Shown in pieces: positions 9,603 to 19,071 of a stretch of 64,000 bases of DNA (its first letter is position 1; each line of letters starts with the position of its first letter). The translations under genes were made by a program, and so were the position numbers. Origin of the DNA: Planctomycetaceae bacterium (GTDB taxonomy: Bacteria > Planctomycetota > Planctomycetia > Planctomycetales > Planctomycetaceae); assembly GCA_029259815.1 (NCBI GenBank), contig JAJDEJ010000086.1, positions 1-64,000 on the forward strand, given 5' to 3'. The notes beneath the pieces were generated by a model that did no database searches, was not told where the DNA came from, and saw nothing but the letters and a program-made list of their open reading frames with translations.

Positions 9603-9787
9603 ACGATCACATCCGGGTGGGCTACAGAGAGTGACGACAATAGCACTACCATGCGACGGAAATATACCCGTCATCCGTTGAGAGCGACAAGGCCGATCAC
9701 TATCCATTCACTGAACGCATCGTCGTTCGCGCGAACTTGCGGATACAGTACGATGTCGATCCTCTGACAGGAGAGATCGATAGAACA

Positions 9788-10921
9788 ATGCAAAACCTCG
9801 TGCGGCAAGAAGTGATTGCAGCGGCCCGGACCTTGGTCATCAAGATCGGGACGAATGTGCTGTCGCGGGATGATGACTCCTTGAACCGTGACCGTATTGC
9901 TACGCTTTGTGAGCAGATTCATCGGGTGCGCCAGACGGGTCGACGAGTCGTTGTCGTCTCCAGTGGTGCCGTTGGTGCGGGGATTGGACTGCTCAAACTC
10001 CCGGGGCGACCGACCGATCTCCCCCATCTACAGGCGGCCGCCGCGGCCGGTCAGGCACACCTCATCCGGCTCTATGACGAGGCTCTCCGCGGCCACGGCT
10101 ATCATGCGGCTCAAATCCTCTGCACGGGCAATGACTTCAAACAGCGTTCTCGATACCTCAACATCCGTAACACGCTCAACACACTGTTCGAATACGATGC
10201 CGTTCCCGTCGTGAACGAGAATGACACGGTCAGTGTCAGCGAGATCCGCTTTGGCGATAACGACCGTCTCGCCGCTCTTGTGACCACACTACTCAACGAC
10301 CCGCTGCTCATCATCCTTTCCGTTGTGGACGGCCTCTATGACGGCGACCCCGACGATCCAGACAGTCGGGTCATCTCGCAAGTGGACGAGTGGAGTGACG
10401 ACCTGTTTCAAGTCGCTGCCGACGTTCGCAGTAAGCGCGGCTCAGGCGGCATGCAGTCGAAACTCGAAGCCATCAAGACAGCGACAGCCGTGGGTGAATG
10501 CGTCATCCTGGCCAACGGCACCAACCCCACCGTGTTGGACGACATCCTCGCAGGTCAGGAGGTCGGCACATTGTTTCTCGCAGGCGAACGCACGCTCCCG
10601 GCGTGGAAACGTTGGATTGGGTATTCGATGCCATCGAGCGGACGACTGCACATCGATGAGGGTGCCCGCCGTGCGGTCTGTGAGCGCGGCACGTCACTGC
10701 TCGCCATCGGCATGACGTCCGTCGAAGGCGACTTCGAGAAAGGTGCCATTGTCACCCTCATCGCCCCCGACGGCATTGAACTTGCCCGCGGCCTCACTAA
10801 CTTCGGCTCCCGAGACGCCGCCGCCATTGCTGGCAAACGCAGCGACCAAATTGAATCCCTGCTCGGCGACCTCCCCTATTCCGAAGTCATCCACCGCGAC
10901 AATCTCGTCGTCACTCACTGA
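9788..10921 (+). CDS. proB: Glutamate 5-kinase
   Basis: A 377-residue cytoplasmic kinase that phosphorylates L-glutamate, the first step of proline synthesis. The amino-acid kinase domain covers about residues 1-255, with IKIGTNVL (ATP loop), [21 protein letters not shown] and [15 protein letters not shown] domain follows ([13 protein letters not shown] to [10 protein letters not shown]), as in full-length ProB. The ATG at 9788 is chosen over a TTG 17 codons upstream because the kinase motif then begins at the usual distance and AGGAG lies about 15 bases upstream. proA is not adjacent. ProB is usually feedback-inhibited by proline through the kinase domain; nothing in the DNA shows transcriptional control. 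Confidence 0.95.
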   Translation: MQNLVRQEVIAAARTLVIKIGTNVLSRDDDSLNRDRIATLCEQIHRVRQTGRRVVVVSSGAVGAGIGLLKLPGRPTDLPHLQAAAAAGQAHLIRLYDEALRGHGYHAAQILCTGNDFKQRSRYLNIRNTLNTLFEYDAVPVVNENDTVSVSEIRFGDNDRLAALVTTLLNDPLLIILSVVDGLYDGDPDDPDSRVISQVDEWSDDLFQVAADVRSKRGSGGMQSKLEAIKTATAVGECVILANGTNPTVLDDILAGQEVGTLFLAGERTLPAWKRWIGYSMPSSGRLHIDEGARRAVCERGTSLLAIGMTSVEGDFEKGAIVTLIAPDGIELARGLTNFGSRDAAAIAGKRSDQIESLLGDLPYSEVIHRDNLVVTH

Positions 10922-11086
10922 CTCAAGTTCGGCCGCTTCTTGTGTTCACCGACGATCCTCGCTTGCGGGTGAGGGAGACCAGAAAAAGTCCGATCGCTAT
11001 GGTGATGGCCGAATTCCTCTTCGCGCCATCGTCCAAACCCGCGAAACTCCAGTCATCAATTCAGGTCACCTCCACAAACCATCCCC

Positions 11087-11920
11087 GTGACCAATCCACT
11101 CACCCAACACGACTCGCCCACTCTTGCCCGCCCACGCGGTCGCCGAATGGCGCTCATCATCGTTCTCCTGCTCGTGTCGCTGTGCTGCGTCGCGGGCCTC
11201 ATGGCCGTTGGCCGTTCGACGAGCGTTCCGGTCCATCTTGTCGAAATTGTCAACACCTTCCCACACGATCCGAATGCCTTCTGTCAGGGCCTCGTTTATG
11301 CAGATGGTCGTCTGTTTGAGGGCACAGGCCAGTACGGGAAGTCGAGCCTGCGCGAGGTCGATCTCGAAACGGGTCGCGTTCTGCGCCACGTCAACCTGCA
11401 GGACAAGATATTCGGTGAGGGAATCACGCTGTGGGACAACTCAATCGTCCAACTGACCTGGAAGCAGCGCCGTGCCTACATGTACGACTTGGACACGTTC
11501 ACCTACCAGAAAACCTTCCGTTATCAGGGAGAGGGTTGGGGTCTTACGCATGATGGTACTCACCTCATCATGAGTGACGGCTCTGCGACCCTGCGTTTCA
11601 TCGACCCGACGACATTCAAAGAAGTCCGCCGCATTTCTGTCCGTGACGGTCGCCGCCTCATTGGCAAGCTGAACGAACTGGAGTACGTCAACGGCGAAAT
11701 CTACGCCAACGTTTGGTACTCCGATATGATCGCCCGCATCTCTTCCGAGGACGGTCGTCTGCTCGGTTGGCTCGATCTTCGCCCCCTCTGGCCCGCACGC
11801 ACGCGTCCCACCAAAGAGCATGTCCTCAACGGCATTGCTTACGACAACACGTCAGGACGCCTGTTCGTGACAGGCAAGAACTGGCCACGGTTGTACGAGA
11901 TCCGCGTCTTGGAGCCGTGA
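11087..11920 (+). CDS. Glutaminyl-peptide cyclotransferase (plant-type)
   Basis: A 277-residue protein of the plant/bacterial glutaminyl cyclase family, a five-bladed beta-propeller that converts N-terminal glutamine to pyroglutamate. A membrane anchor or uncleaved signal lies at residues about 20-42, after an Arg-rich start, so the propeller faces the periplasm. Family motifs are FCQGLVY, LFEGTGQYGKSSLR, EGWGLTHDG, LNELEYVNGEIYANVWYSD and VLNGIAYD. The start is GTG at 11087; a downstream ATG (MALII) 20 codons in is the alternative and would keep the membrane helix. It stands alone between proB and a convergent membrane-protein gene. Exported N-terminal Gln proteins would be its targets. Confidence 0.9.
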   Translation: MTNPLTQHDSPTLARPRGRRMALIIVLLLVSLCCVAGLMAVGRSTSVPVHLVEIVNTFPHDPNAFCQGLVYADGRLFEGTGQYGKSSLREVDLETGRVLRHVNLQDKIFGEGITLWDNSIVQLTWKQRRAYMYDLDTFTYQKTFRYQGEGWGLTHDGTHLIMSDGSATLRFIDPTTFKEVRRISVRDGRRLIGKLNELEYVNGEIYANVWYSDMIARISSEDGRLLGWLDLRPLWPARTRPTKEHVLNGIAYDNTSGRLFVTGKNWPRLYEIRVLEP

Positions 11921-11967
11921 AAGGGTTGGAGACTGAGTCAGGTCTGACGTGCTTGCCAAGTCAACTT

Positions 11968-12453
11968 TCACGAATCGCTGTCACGACTGCGGGGCGGCCA
12001 GTTGGCAATCAGGGCCGCGACAAGACAGAGGCCAACCTGGATTGAGTTGACGGTCTCAGAGGCCTGGTGCAGAGTGCGAAAGCCCTGTGGCCGCGCGCTG
12101 CCCGGGGGGGTGATCATCTCCGCCAATGGTAAATAGACCCACAGGTAGTCCCCCAGCATCAACGCGGAAACGACAAATGTCAGCGTGATCAGCGTCACCC
12201 AGCGACGCGTTGTCAGACCCGTCAGCCGTCGTGCTGCGAGGAGTCCGGCGAACGTGAGAGCCATCAGGATGGCCCCCGTCAGGTAATAAGCTGGGAAGCG
12301 AATGAGAGAGACGTGATCCCGGCCCGTGGAATCGAATGCGTCTGACGTCACCATACGGACGCCGTTGATAACAAACAGCGTCGCGGCTCCCACCCAGGCA
12401 GAGAGTGCAAAACGGGCGAGCATCATGCCCAGTTGTCGTGACAGTTGGTTCAT
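11968..12453 (-). CDS. Four-helix membrane protein, DUF4149-like
   Basis: About 161 residues from the ATG at 12453, with four predicted membrane helices (about residues 10-32, 55-77, 86-106 and 133-150). The opening LARFALSAWVGAATLFV and the topology recall DUF4149/TMEM205-like proteins, but the match rests on general pattern, so the family name is tentative. An alternative ATG lies 11 codons upstream. The gene is divergent from the large PVC heme protein (start 12545), leaving about 90 bases for two promoters. Function is unknown. Confidence 0.65.
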   Translation of the reverse strand: MNQLSRQLGMMLARFALSAWVGAATLFVINGVRMVTSDAFDSTGRDHVSLIRFPAYYLTGAILMALTFAGLLAARRLTGLTTRRWVTLITLTFVVSALMLGDYLWVYLPLAEMITPPGSARPQGFRTLHQASETVNSIQVGLCLVAALIANWPPRSRDSDS

Positions 12454-12544
12454 GGGCCGTGGGAAGCTACGTTGGAGGAGTCCCAACCCGCGCTCAGCGG
12501 GTCAGATCGGTCGAGGAATCACCATTGAAAGTGAAAGTCTACTG

Positions 12545-15500
12545 ATGCCCCATCGTCAGCACGAGTCCATTCGCCCATTCGATTCACAGATTTTGGTTGC
12601 CCTCTTGACTGTGAGTGTCTGGCTGGCGTCAGACCATGTTTCCACCGCCGATGCAGCAGACGGAGCGACAGCAGTACGGCCGTTGCCCATCGACGCCGAG
12701 ACGGCGGTCAAGCAGTTTGTGCTCCCTGACGATCTGCAAATCGAACTGGTTGCCGCAGAGCCGGATGTGATTGATCCAGTGGCGATGGCCTTCGCTCCGG
12801 ACGGCAAGCTGTGGGTCGTTGAGATGTCCGACTATCCAAATGGCCCGCCTGAGAACGGTCCGCCCCACTCACGAGTCCGGGTGCTCAGCGATGCGGACGG
12901 TGACGGACGTTACGGCGATCCGATCACCTTTGCAGACAAGCTGCTGTTTGCCAACGGACTGCTCCTTTGGAAAGACGGCGTACTCGTCACCACCGATGGA
13001 CAAGTGCTGTTCCTCCGCGATACCGATGGCGACGGACAGGCAGACGAACGGCAGGTTTGGTTCGAAGGATTCAAGAAAGACAACCCGCAGCTGCGAGCCA
13101 ATCACCCCACACTCGGCTTGGACAATCACATTTACATCGCCAGCGGCCTGCGGGGTGGTGACGTTATCGCCGCTCGTGAGGACTGGAAGCAAGACGCCAA
13201 GCCTGTCTCGCTCAGCGGACGCGACTTTCGCTTTGACCCCCTGTCCGGGACGTACGAATCGGTCTCTGGCGTCGGACAGTTCGGTCTGTGCTTCGATGAC
13301 TTCGGTAATCGCTTCGTGTGCAGCAATCGCAACCCGTGCAATCACATCGTCTTGGAAGACCGCTACCTCGCCCGCAATCCCTCGCTCGCAGTGCCCAGGG
13401 TGCACGAGGACGTCTCGCCTGCAGCAGAGAAATCGCGGCTGTACCCAATCAGCCGCATCTGGACGACGTCTAACCTCCACGCGAACCAATTCACTGCCGC
13501 CTGCGGCCTGCTGATCTATCGAGGCGGCATTCTCCCGTCCAAATACCACGCCAACAGTTTCACCTGCGAACCGACGTCAAATCTCGTGCATCGCGATGTG
13601 CTGACCCCCAAGGGAGCGACATTCACCTCACGTCCTGGACGAGACGGTGTCGAGTTTCTCGCCACCAAGGACGAATGGTTCCGTCCGGTCAATCTCACGC
13701 ACGGCCCCGATGGCGCCTTGTACATCGCGGACATGTACCGCTCCGTGATTGAGCATCCCCAGTTCATGCCGGTCGAACTCAAGGAGCGGTCCGATCTCAC
13801 CGACGGCCGTGATCGCGGTCGCATCTACCGCATCGTTCCGCGAGACCTTGCATCGAAACGAAAAGCGGCTTCGACGACTCTAGCATCGGCCAGCGGCCCG
13901 CAGTTGGTCGAGTTGTTGAATTCACAGAATCCCTGGGAGCGAGACACGGCTGCTCGTCTGTTGTTGGAGCGTCAGGACGAGTCAGTCGCCCCACTGCTGA
14001 CAGAATCGGCACGGTCAGCCACGTCTGCTCCGACGCGTGTGCAGTCACTCGCCTTGCTGGATGGGGGCAGCCAACTCTCGCGTGATGATGTCGCAGCTGG
14101 TCTAAACGACGAGCATCCACGTGTGCGGGAGCAGGCCCTTAAGCTCGCGGAGCTCCGGTTTCCTGATGATCAAGCGTTTCGTGATCGTTGTGTGGCGATG
14201 CTTCAAGATGCTGAGAGTGACGAACGGTTGCTGTTCCAAGCGGCGTTGAGCATTGGGGCGTTTCCCGCAAGTGACGTCGTAGCTCCGGCGCTCGCGAACG
14301 TCGTCGCACGGCATGCCGATGATCACTGGTTACGCACAGCGGTCGCCACCAGCGCTGTCGACACGATGCCCGAACTACTCGTTACAGTCCTCAAACATTG
14401 GAGCAACGACCAGGAATCGCCTTCAACGAAGTCGCTCACTGTCGCTGACAAAGTGGAATTGATTGAGCAATACGCTCAGATGATTGGTTCTCGCAAGCAG
14501 GATGCGGACGTTGCCATGCTGCTCGATGTCACTCCGCAATTGTTCGCGGGCGATACCAGTGCTTCGTTGTCACGGCACCGGTTGGGGTTCGCTGTGCTCA
14601 ACGGACTCGCCAGTGGACTTCGGCGGACGGGAGATCGACTGGAACAACATCGTCAACCGGCCATCGATGATCTCATCAGCATGGCATTGGGCATGGCGGT
14701 GAATGAGGCGGTCGCTCCCGAAGCTCGCATGGAGGCGATCAACGTCTTAGGCGAAGCACCGACCGACGTCGCGCTGCCAGTGCTGTCCGAACTCGTCACT
14801 CAGACAAAGGAGCAGAACATCCTTCTTGCCGCGATCGACGCCATCGCCAAGCATCATGACTCAAGGACGACTGAAGTTCTGCTCACTGGGTTTCGCGGAC
14901 GGACTCCACGCCTGCGGAACGCGATCCTTGCGGCAATTTCTACTCCCAACCGGATCACCAGTCTGTTGGATGAGATTGACGCCGGGCAAATCGCGGCCAG
15001 CGACATCGACCCCACGTTTCGACAACGAGTCGACCGGCTCACCGACGCAGACCTGAAAGCAAGGGCGAACAAGTTGCTGGCGTCAACAACTGATGCTGAT
15101 CGGCAGGAGGTCATCGCCCGCTATCAGCCGGCTCTCACTCTCGATCATGACCTCCAACGAGGACGAGCCGTGTTTGCCAAGACGTGTGCGACGTGTCACC
15201 GCGTGGGCGATGTGGGCGTGAACGTGGGGGCTGACATCTCCGACACGCGTGTCAAAACTCCGGAACAATTGCTCACGAACATCCTCGACCCCAACAAGGC
15301 GGTCGATGGCAACTACTTCGGCTACACGATCATCGACACCGAAGGCCGCGTCCATACGGGTATCATCACCAATGAGACCAGTTCGTCTGTCACGCTGCGT
15401 CAACCGGAAGGCAAGAACGTCACCCTCCTTCGTCGCGACATCGACGAACTCGTCTCGACTGGCAAGTCGCTGATGCCGGTCGGTCTGGAGAAGAACATCG

Positions 15501-15601
15501 ACCAACAACAAATGGCGGATCTGATTTCGTACCTGAAGAACTGGCGGTACGTTGACGGTGCAGTACCGGGTGAGGTCATTGGAGGAGGGAATAGCGAATA
15601 G
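12545..15601 (+). CDS. PVC-type heme-binding (CxxCH) propeller/HEAT protein
   Basis: A 1018-residue exported protein of the family named for Pirellula/Verrucomicrobium heme-binding and membrane-bound dehydrogenase-type domains. After a signal peptide (about residues 1-37), residues about 55-430 form a beta-propeller (FAPDGKLWVVEMSDYPNGP, SDADGDGRYG and DTDGDGQADE, the latter calcium-loop-like). Residues about 440-860 are helical HEAT-type repeats. The C-terminal cytochrome c-like domain has one heme site (CATCHRVG) followed by the family signature GYTIIDTEGRVHTGIITNET. Start chosen at 12545 because it begins the signal peptide; the longer frame to 12326 overlaps the divergent gene. Its last codons lie in a nested inverted repeat that supplies the stop. 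Probable role is extracytoplasmic sugar or alcohol oxidation with electron transfer; substrate unknown. Confidence 0.92.
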   Translation: MPHRQHESIRPFDSQILVALLTVSVWLASDHVSTADAADGATAVRPLPIDAETAVKQFVLPDDLQIELVAAEPDVIDPVAMAFAPDGKLWVVEMSDYPNGPPENGPPHSRVRVLSDADGDGRYGDPITFADKLLFANGLLLWKDGVLVTTDGQVLFLRDTDGDGQADERQVWFEGFKKDNPQLRANHPTLGLDNHIYIASGLRGGDVIAAREDWKQDAKPVSLSGRDFRFDPLSGTYESVSGVGQFGLCFDDFGNRFVCSNRNPCNHIVLEDRYLARNPSLAVPRVHEDVSPAAEKSRLYPISRIWTTSNLHANQFTAACGLLIYRGGILPSKYHANSFTCEPTSNLVHRDVLTPKGATFTSRPGRDGVEFLATKDEWFRPVNLTHGPDGALYIADMYRSVIEHPQFMPVELKERSDLTDGRDRGRIYRIVPRDLASKRKAASTTLASASGPQLVELLNSQNPWERDTAARLLLERQDESVAPLLTESARSATSAPTRVQSLALLDGGSQLSRDDVAAGLNDEHPRVREQALKLAELRFPDDQAFRDRCVAMLQDAESDERLLFQAALSIGAFPASDVVAPALANVVARHADDHWLRTAVATSAVDTMPELLVTVLKHWSNDQESPSTKSLTVADKVELIEQYAQMIGSRKQDADVAMLLDVTPQLFAGDTSASLSRHRLGFAVLNGLASGLRRTGDRLEQHRQPAIDDLISMALGMAVNEAVAPEARMEAINVLGEAPTDVALPVLSELVTQTKEQNILLAAIDAIAKHHDSRTTEVLLTGFRGRTPRLRNAILAAISTPNRITSLLDEIDAGQIAASDIDPTFRQRVDRLTDADLKARANKLLASTTDADRQEVIARYQPALTLDHDLQRGRAVFAKTCATCHRVGDVGVNVGADISDTRVKTPEQLLTNILDPNKAVDGNYFGYTIIDTEGRVHTGIITNETSSSVTLRQPEGKNVTLLRRDIDELVSTGKSLMPVGLEKNIDQQQMADLISYLKNWRYVDGAVPGEVIGGGNSE

Positions 15602-15818
15602 GGAATAGGGACACGGCAATCGCACGTTCGTAGTAGCTGAATTCGCCAGAATTCAGACGATGCTTCGGGTGTCATCCCTTGTCTGAACTCTGGCGAGTTC
15701 AGCTACGGCGAGTCAGCCACCATTTCCCAGGCCGTCCAAGCACCTTGAACATGCGATTGCCGTGGGAGTAGGGAGTAGGCATCCAGAATGTCAACTATTC
15801 CCTATTCGCTATTCCCTC
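15585..15818. repeat. Triple-nested inverted repeat element
   Basis: Three inverted pairs sit inside one another. Outer arms 15585-15608 and 15795-15818 are exact over 24 bases (core GAATAGCGAATAGGGAATAG). Middle arms 15612-15629 and 15747-15764 match 17 of 18 (CACGGCAATCGCA/TGTTC). Inner arms 15634-15658 and 15681-15705 match 23 of 25 (TAGCTGAAT/CTCGCCAGA). The left outer arm contains the TAG stop of the PVC heme gene; the right outer arm contains the TAG stop and last codons of queA. The three arm sequences are unrelated, suggesting successive insertions. Confidence 0.85.
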
Positions 15819-16886
15819 ATTACTGACGAACATCGCATCGCCATAGCTGTAGAACCGATATCGCTTCTCAATCGCTGCTTGATACGCTGCCAGCACTCGG
15901 TCTCGACCGGCGAAGGCTGCCAGCAGGACCAACAGCGTTGACTTTGGAAGGTGAAAGTTCGTCAGGAGGGCATCGACGATTTGGAACTCGTACGGCGGAC
16001 GAATGAACAGGTTCGTCTCGCCTGTGTACGGGGCGAGCGGCCCCATCGCGGCAGCCGACTCCAGCGTGCGGACCGTTGTCGTGCCAACGGCGACCACGCG
16101 TCCCCCGGCGTTGCGACACTTGTCGATGGCATCAACCGTCACTTGCGGGAGTTCGCACCACTCGTAATGCATGTGGTGTTCGCTAAGGTTGTCGACGGCG
16201 ACGGGGCGGAATGTGCCGAGGCCCACATGTAACGTGACCTTCGCGATGACAGCACCCTGACTCCGGCATTGATCGAGAATCTCGGGTGTGAAGTGCAGTC
16301 CAGCAGTCGGGGCTGCGACTGCTCCGGGAGTGAGAGCATAGGTTGTCTGGTAGCGTTCTCGATCTTCGTCAGATGGTGTTTCCCGTTCAATGTACGGTGG
16401 CAGGGGCACCGTGCCGAACTCTGCCAACAGCGTCAGATGATCGCCAGCACGATTGATACTCGCCGTCCACTCTCCACCCTCACTGCGAGAGAGGAGAGTG
16501 ATCGGTAGTGATGCGTCGGACTCTTGGGAGTGAGCAGCGGGAGTGAGTGTGATTGTCTCACCTGGCTGCAACTTGCCACGAGTCTGTCCGATGAGTCGCC
16601 AGTGTCCGTCAGTTGTCAGGCCGAGAAACAACCCCTCCCAGCGTCCTCCAGTCACTGTCCGATAGCCTGTCAGCTTGGCCGGGATCACACGTGTCTCGTT
16701 GAGCACCAGCAGGTCATGCGGACGAAGGTACGAAGGAAAGTCCCGAAATGTCTGATGCCGAATGCCGCCTGAGACACGATCGAGCACCAGCAGACGCGAA
16801 GCATCACGCTGCGGCAGCGGGCGATCCGCAATCAATTCCGGGGGGAGTTCGTAGTCGTAACTGGAAAGTCGGTCAGGATCAGACAT
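15795..16886 (-). CDS. queA: S-adenosylmethionine:tRNA ribosyltransferase-isomerase
   Basis: QueA transfers and isomerises the ribosyl group of SAM onto 7-aminomethyl-7-deazaguanine in tRNA, giving epoxyqueuosine at wobble position 34. The protein is 363 residues from the ATG at 16886 (MSDPDRLSSYDYELP); a longer frame upstream overlaps the divergent glycosyltransferase and is rejected. Diagnostic motifs are LNETRVIPAKL, APTAGLHFTPEIL, HVGLGTFRPV, LLTNFHLPKSTLLVLLAAFAG and the near-terminal YRFYSYGDAMFV. After that motif the last nine residues (SNEGIANRE) are encoded largely by the right arm of a repeat element, so the native tail was replaced or extended by an insertion. Other que genes are not adjacent. 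Confidence 0.95.
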   Translation of the reverse strand: MSDPDRLSSYDYELPPELIADRPLPQRDASRLLVLDRVSGGIRHQTFRDFPSYLRPHDLLVLNETRVIPAKLTGYRTVTGGRWEGLFLGLTTDGHWRLIGQTRGKLQPGETITLTPAAHSQESDASLPITLLSRSEGGEWTASINRAGDHLTLLAEFGTVPLPPYIERETPSDEDRERYQTTYALTPGAVAAPTAGLHFTPEILDQCRSQGAVIAKVTLHVGLGTFRPVAVDNLSEHHMHYEWCELPQVTVDAIDKCRNAGGRVVAVGTTTVRTLESAAAMGPLAPYTGETNLFIRPPYEFQIVDALLTNFHLPKSTLLVLLAAFAGRDRVLAAYQAAIEKRYRFYSYGDAMFVSNEGIANRE

Positions 16887-16970
16887 TGATCGTCGGTTTG
16901 TCTCGCAGATTTGGGGCGCGTGATCGTATAGTCTGACATCCCTCCTGCCAAACTCATTGATCAGACCTCC

Positions 16971-18107
16971 GTGCCAGACGCACCCATTCGCATCGCCTTC
17001 TGTATCACCGAACTCGACCCCGGCGGGGCGGAGCGGGCGCTCGTTCGAATCGTGAAGGGACTCGACCGTGCCCGGTGGACGCCTCATGTCTACTGCCTGG
17101 CCGAGCGTGGTCCATTGGGGGAGGACCTCGTTGCAGCGGGCGTGTCTCTCACCTGCCTTAATGTGCGTTCAGGACGTGATGTCGGCGGCGTCGGACGGCT
17201 GGCGAAGGCAATGAAGGATTTTCATCCAGTGATCCTGCAGACGTTCATGTTCCATGGGAATATCGTGGGACGCTTGGCGGCGTGGATAGCGGGCGTGCCG
17301 ATCGTCGTCGCGGGTGTGAGAGTGATCGAGCCGGACATGCGATGGCGCATGCGACTGGACCGTTGGTCAAATCGCCTTGTTGATCACACTGTCTGCGTCA
17401 GCAGCGCCGTCGCCGATGTGTACCGTGAACTCGGCTACCGCGAAGATCAACTCACTGTCGTCCCCAACGGCGTTGACTTCGATCGTTTCGCCAATGCAGA
17501 AGCAGCGGACCTCACGAGATTTGGAATCCCCAAAGGAGCTCGAACGATCATCTCTGTCGGACGGCTGCACCCGCAAAAGGGATTCGACAAGTTGATCGAC
17601 GCGTTATTGGGTATCCTCATGGCCTCGGATGTCGATGAGCCCGTTCATCTCTTGATTGTCGGTGAAGGTCCACAGCGACAACGACTTGAGTCGCAGATTG
17701 AGCGTTTCGGTCTCGACGACTACGTTCACCTCATCGGACGACAACCTGACACGGCACCACTGCTGCGAGCAGCCGACCTGTTTGTGCTCTCCTCGCGCTG
17801 GGAGGGGATGCCCAACGTGCTGCTTGAGGCGATGGCAGCCGGTCTGCCTTGCGTGGCGACAAACGTGGAAGGCGTCGCCGAACTGGTCACGCACGAGAGG
17901 ACCGGACTCTGTGTTAATCCTGAAAGCAACGGTTCACTTTCCGGTGCGATCGAGAGGCTGCTCATTGAGTCTACTCTCGCTACGAAGATTGCAGCCGCGG
18001 GACAGGCTCGTGTTCGCGAGGCATTCAGCTGGGAGCAGACAATCATCGGGTTTGAAGCTGTCTGGAACAAACAGTTGTCCACGCAAAAAAACGCGACTGT
18101 GACGTGA
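16971..18107 (+). CDS. Glycosyltransferase family 4 protein
   Basis: A 378-residue GT-B fold retaining glycosyltransferase. The N-terminal Rossmann half opens with ITELDPGGAERALVRI (residues 13-28), typical of GT4 enzymes acting on lipid-linked or surface glycans. The C-terminal half has the donor-binding VGRLHPQKGFDKLIDAL and the EX7E motif EGMPNVLLEAMAAGLPCVAT. No membrane helix is apparent, so it is probably cytoplasmic and membrane-associated. The start is GTG at 16971. It is a lone gene, divergent from queA (84 bases), with no polysaccharide cluster around it, so donor and acceptor cannot be guessed. Confidence 0.92.
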   Translation: MPDAPIRIAFCITELDPGGAERALVRIVKGLDRARWTPHVYCLAERGPLGEDLVAAGVSLTCLNVRSGRDVGGVGRLAKAMKDFHPVILQTFMFHGNIVGRLAAWIAGVPIVVAGVRVIEPDMRWRMRLDRWSNRLVDHTVCVSSAVADVYRELGYREDQLTVVPNGVDFDRFANAEAADLTRFGIPKGARTIISVGRLHPQKGFDKLIDALLGILMASDVDEPVHLLIVGEGPQRQRLESQIERFGLDDYVHLIGRQPDTAPLLRAADLFVLSSRWEGMPNVLLEAMAAGLPCVATNVEGVAELVTHERTGLCVNPESNGSLSGAIERLLIESTLATKIAAAGQARVREAFSWEQTIIGFEAVWNKQLSTQKNATVT

Positions 18108-18141
18108 GGCAAACGCACACGGCCTCATGCGTCAGCGGGAC

Positions 18142-19071
18142 TCATGGCAACGTTTGGACATCTTGCACATACAAATCGAAGCCACCATCGCGATTTGAGA
18201 CGTAGCCCACACGCCCGTCTGGCGTCCACGTCGGGAAGTTGTCAAGTGACGCGTCGTTGGTGACAGCGACAGTGCGTCCTGAGGAGACGTCAGCGATCAT
18301 GATGTCGAAGTGCCCGTGACGATTGCTGGTGAATGCGATGTGGCGACCATCGGGTGAGAAGCTGGGATAGTCGTCAAGTCCGTGGCTTTCAGTGAACTGT
18401 CTCAAGTTGTGAGTCACTACGTCATACAGGGCGATCTCCAGGTCGCCCCAGCGGTTGGTCGCGAATGCGATGGTTCGTCCACCGGGAGACCAGCAGGGGT
18501 GAACGTCAAGTGCCGGATCACCTGTGACTCGCTCCACATTCTTCCCATCACGGTCAGCGATGTAGATCTCTTGATTATCATGGCGAGTCGACGTGAAGGC
18601 GAACCGGGCGCCGTCCGGCGCCCACGTGGGCCATTCTTCGTGCGAGAGTTTGCCGTCAGTGACTGCGACCGGCTGCATGGAGCCGTCTGCCAGATTGAGC
18701 AAATAGATTTCGATGTCTCCCTGACCCGGGGACGTCTTGTCGACTGCCAAGAGGAGTTCTTCGCCAGACGGCGAGAAGACCGCATCATACTCCGGATCGG
18801 TCCGCTCCGTCAGCCGTCGTTCCTCACCTGTCGATCGATCAAATAACCAGAGATAGATGGTGCTCCCCTCGTGCCGCGCGAACACGACCTGCTTTCCGTC
18901 CGGAGACCAAACCGGTCGTTGTTTGAAGTGACCATCGTGAGTGAGTTGCTCGACAGCCGGATCGTCTGCAGCTGTCGCATGTGAGGCCCCTGTCAAAACC
19001 AAACAGCTGATCAAGGCCGTGAAAAATCGTCGCTTCGTACGGCCAGAAGCGATGAGAAGCTCCTCACTCAT
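18142..19071 (-). CDS. TolB-like PD40 beta-propeller protein, exported
   Basis: A 309-residue protein with a signal or anchor segment (about residues 16-35) and six PD40 blades, each marked by a WSPDG-type motif (WSPDGKQVVFA, FSPSGEELLLA, WAPDGARFAFT, WSPGGRTIAFA, FSPDGRHIAFT, WTPDGRVGYVS). This is the WD40-like propeller seen in TolB and many planctomycete secreted proteins; here there is no protease or TolB N-terminal domain. Its start overlaps the stop of the upstream DUF1501 gene by four bases (ATGA at 19068-19071), so the two are translationally coupled and probably act together outside the cytoplasm. Exact role unknown. Confidence 0.88.
   Translation of the reverse strand: MSEELLIASGRTKRRFFTALISCLVLTGASHATAADDPAVEQLTHDGHFKQRPVWSPDGKQVVFARHEGSTIYLWLFDRSTGEERRLTERTDPEYDAVFSPSGEELLLAVDKTSPGQGDIEIYLLNLADGSMQPVAVTDGKLSHEEWPTWAPDGARFAFTSTRHDNQEIYIADRDGKNVERVTGDPALDVHPCWSPGGRTIAFATNRWGDLEIALYDVVTHNLRQFTESHGLDDYPSFSPDGRHIAFTSNRHGHFDIMIADVSSGRTVAVTNDASLDNFPTWTPDGRVGYVSNRDGGFDLYVQDVQTLP

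Noticed and set aside
12326-12544. A longer start for the first PVC heme protein
   Set aside because: It would overlap the divergent membrane-protein gene and place 73 residues before a clear signal peptide.
16887-17087. A longer start for queA and overlap with the glycosyltransferase
   Set aside because: The additional residues show no similarity to QueA, while the ATG at 16886 starts at the family's usual first residues.
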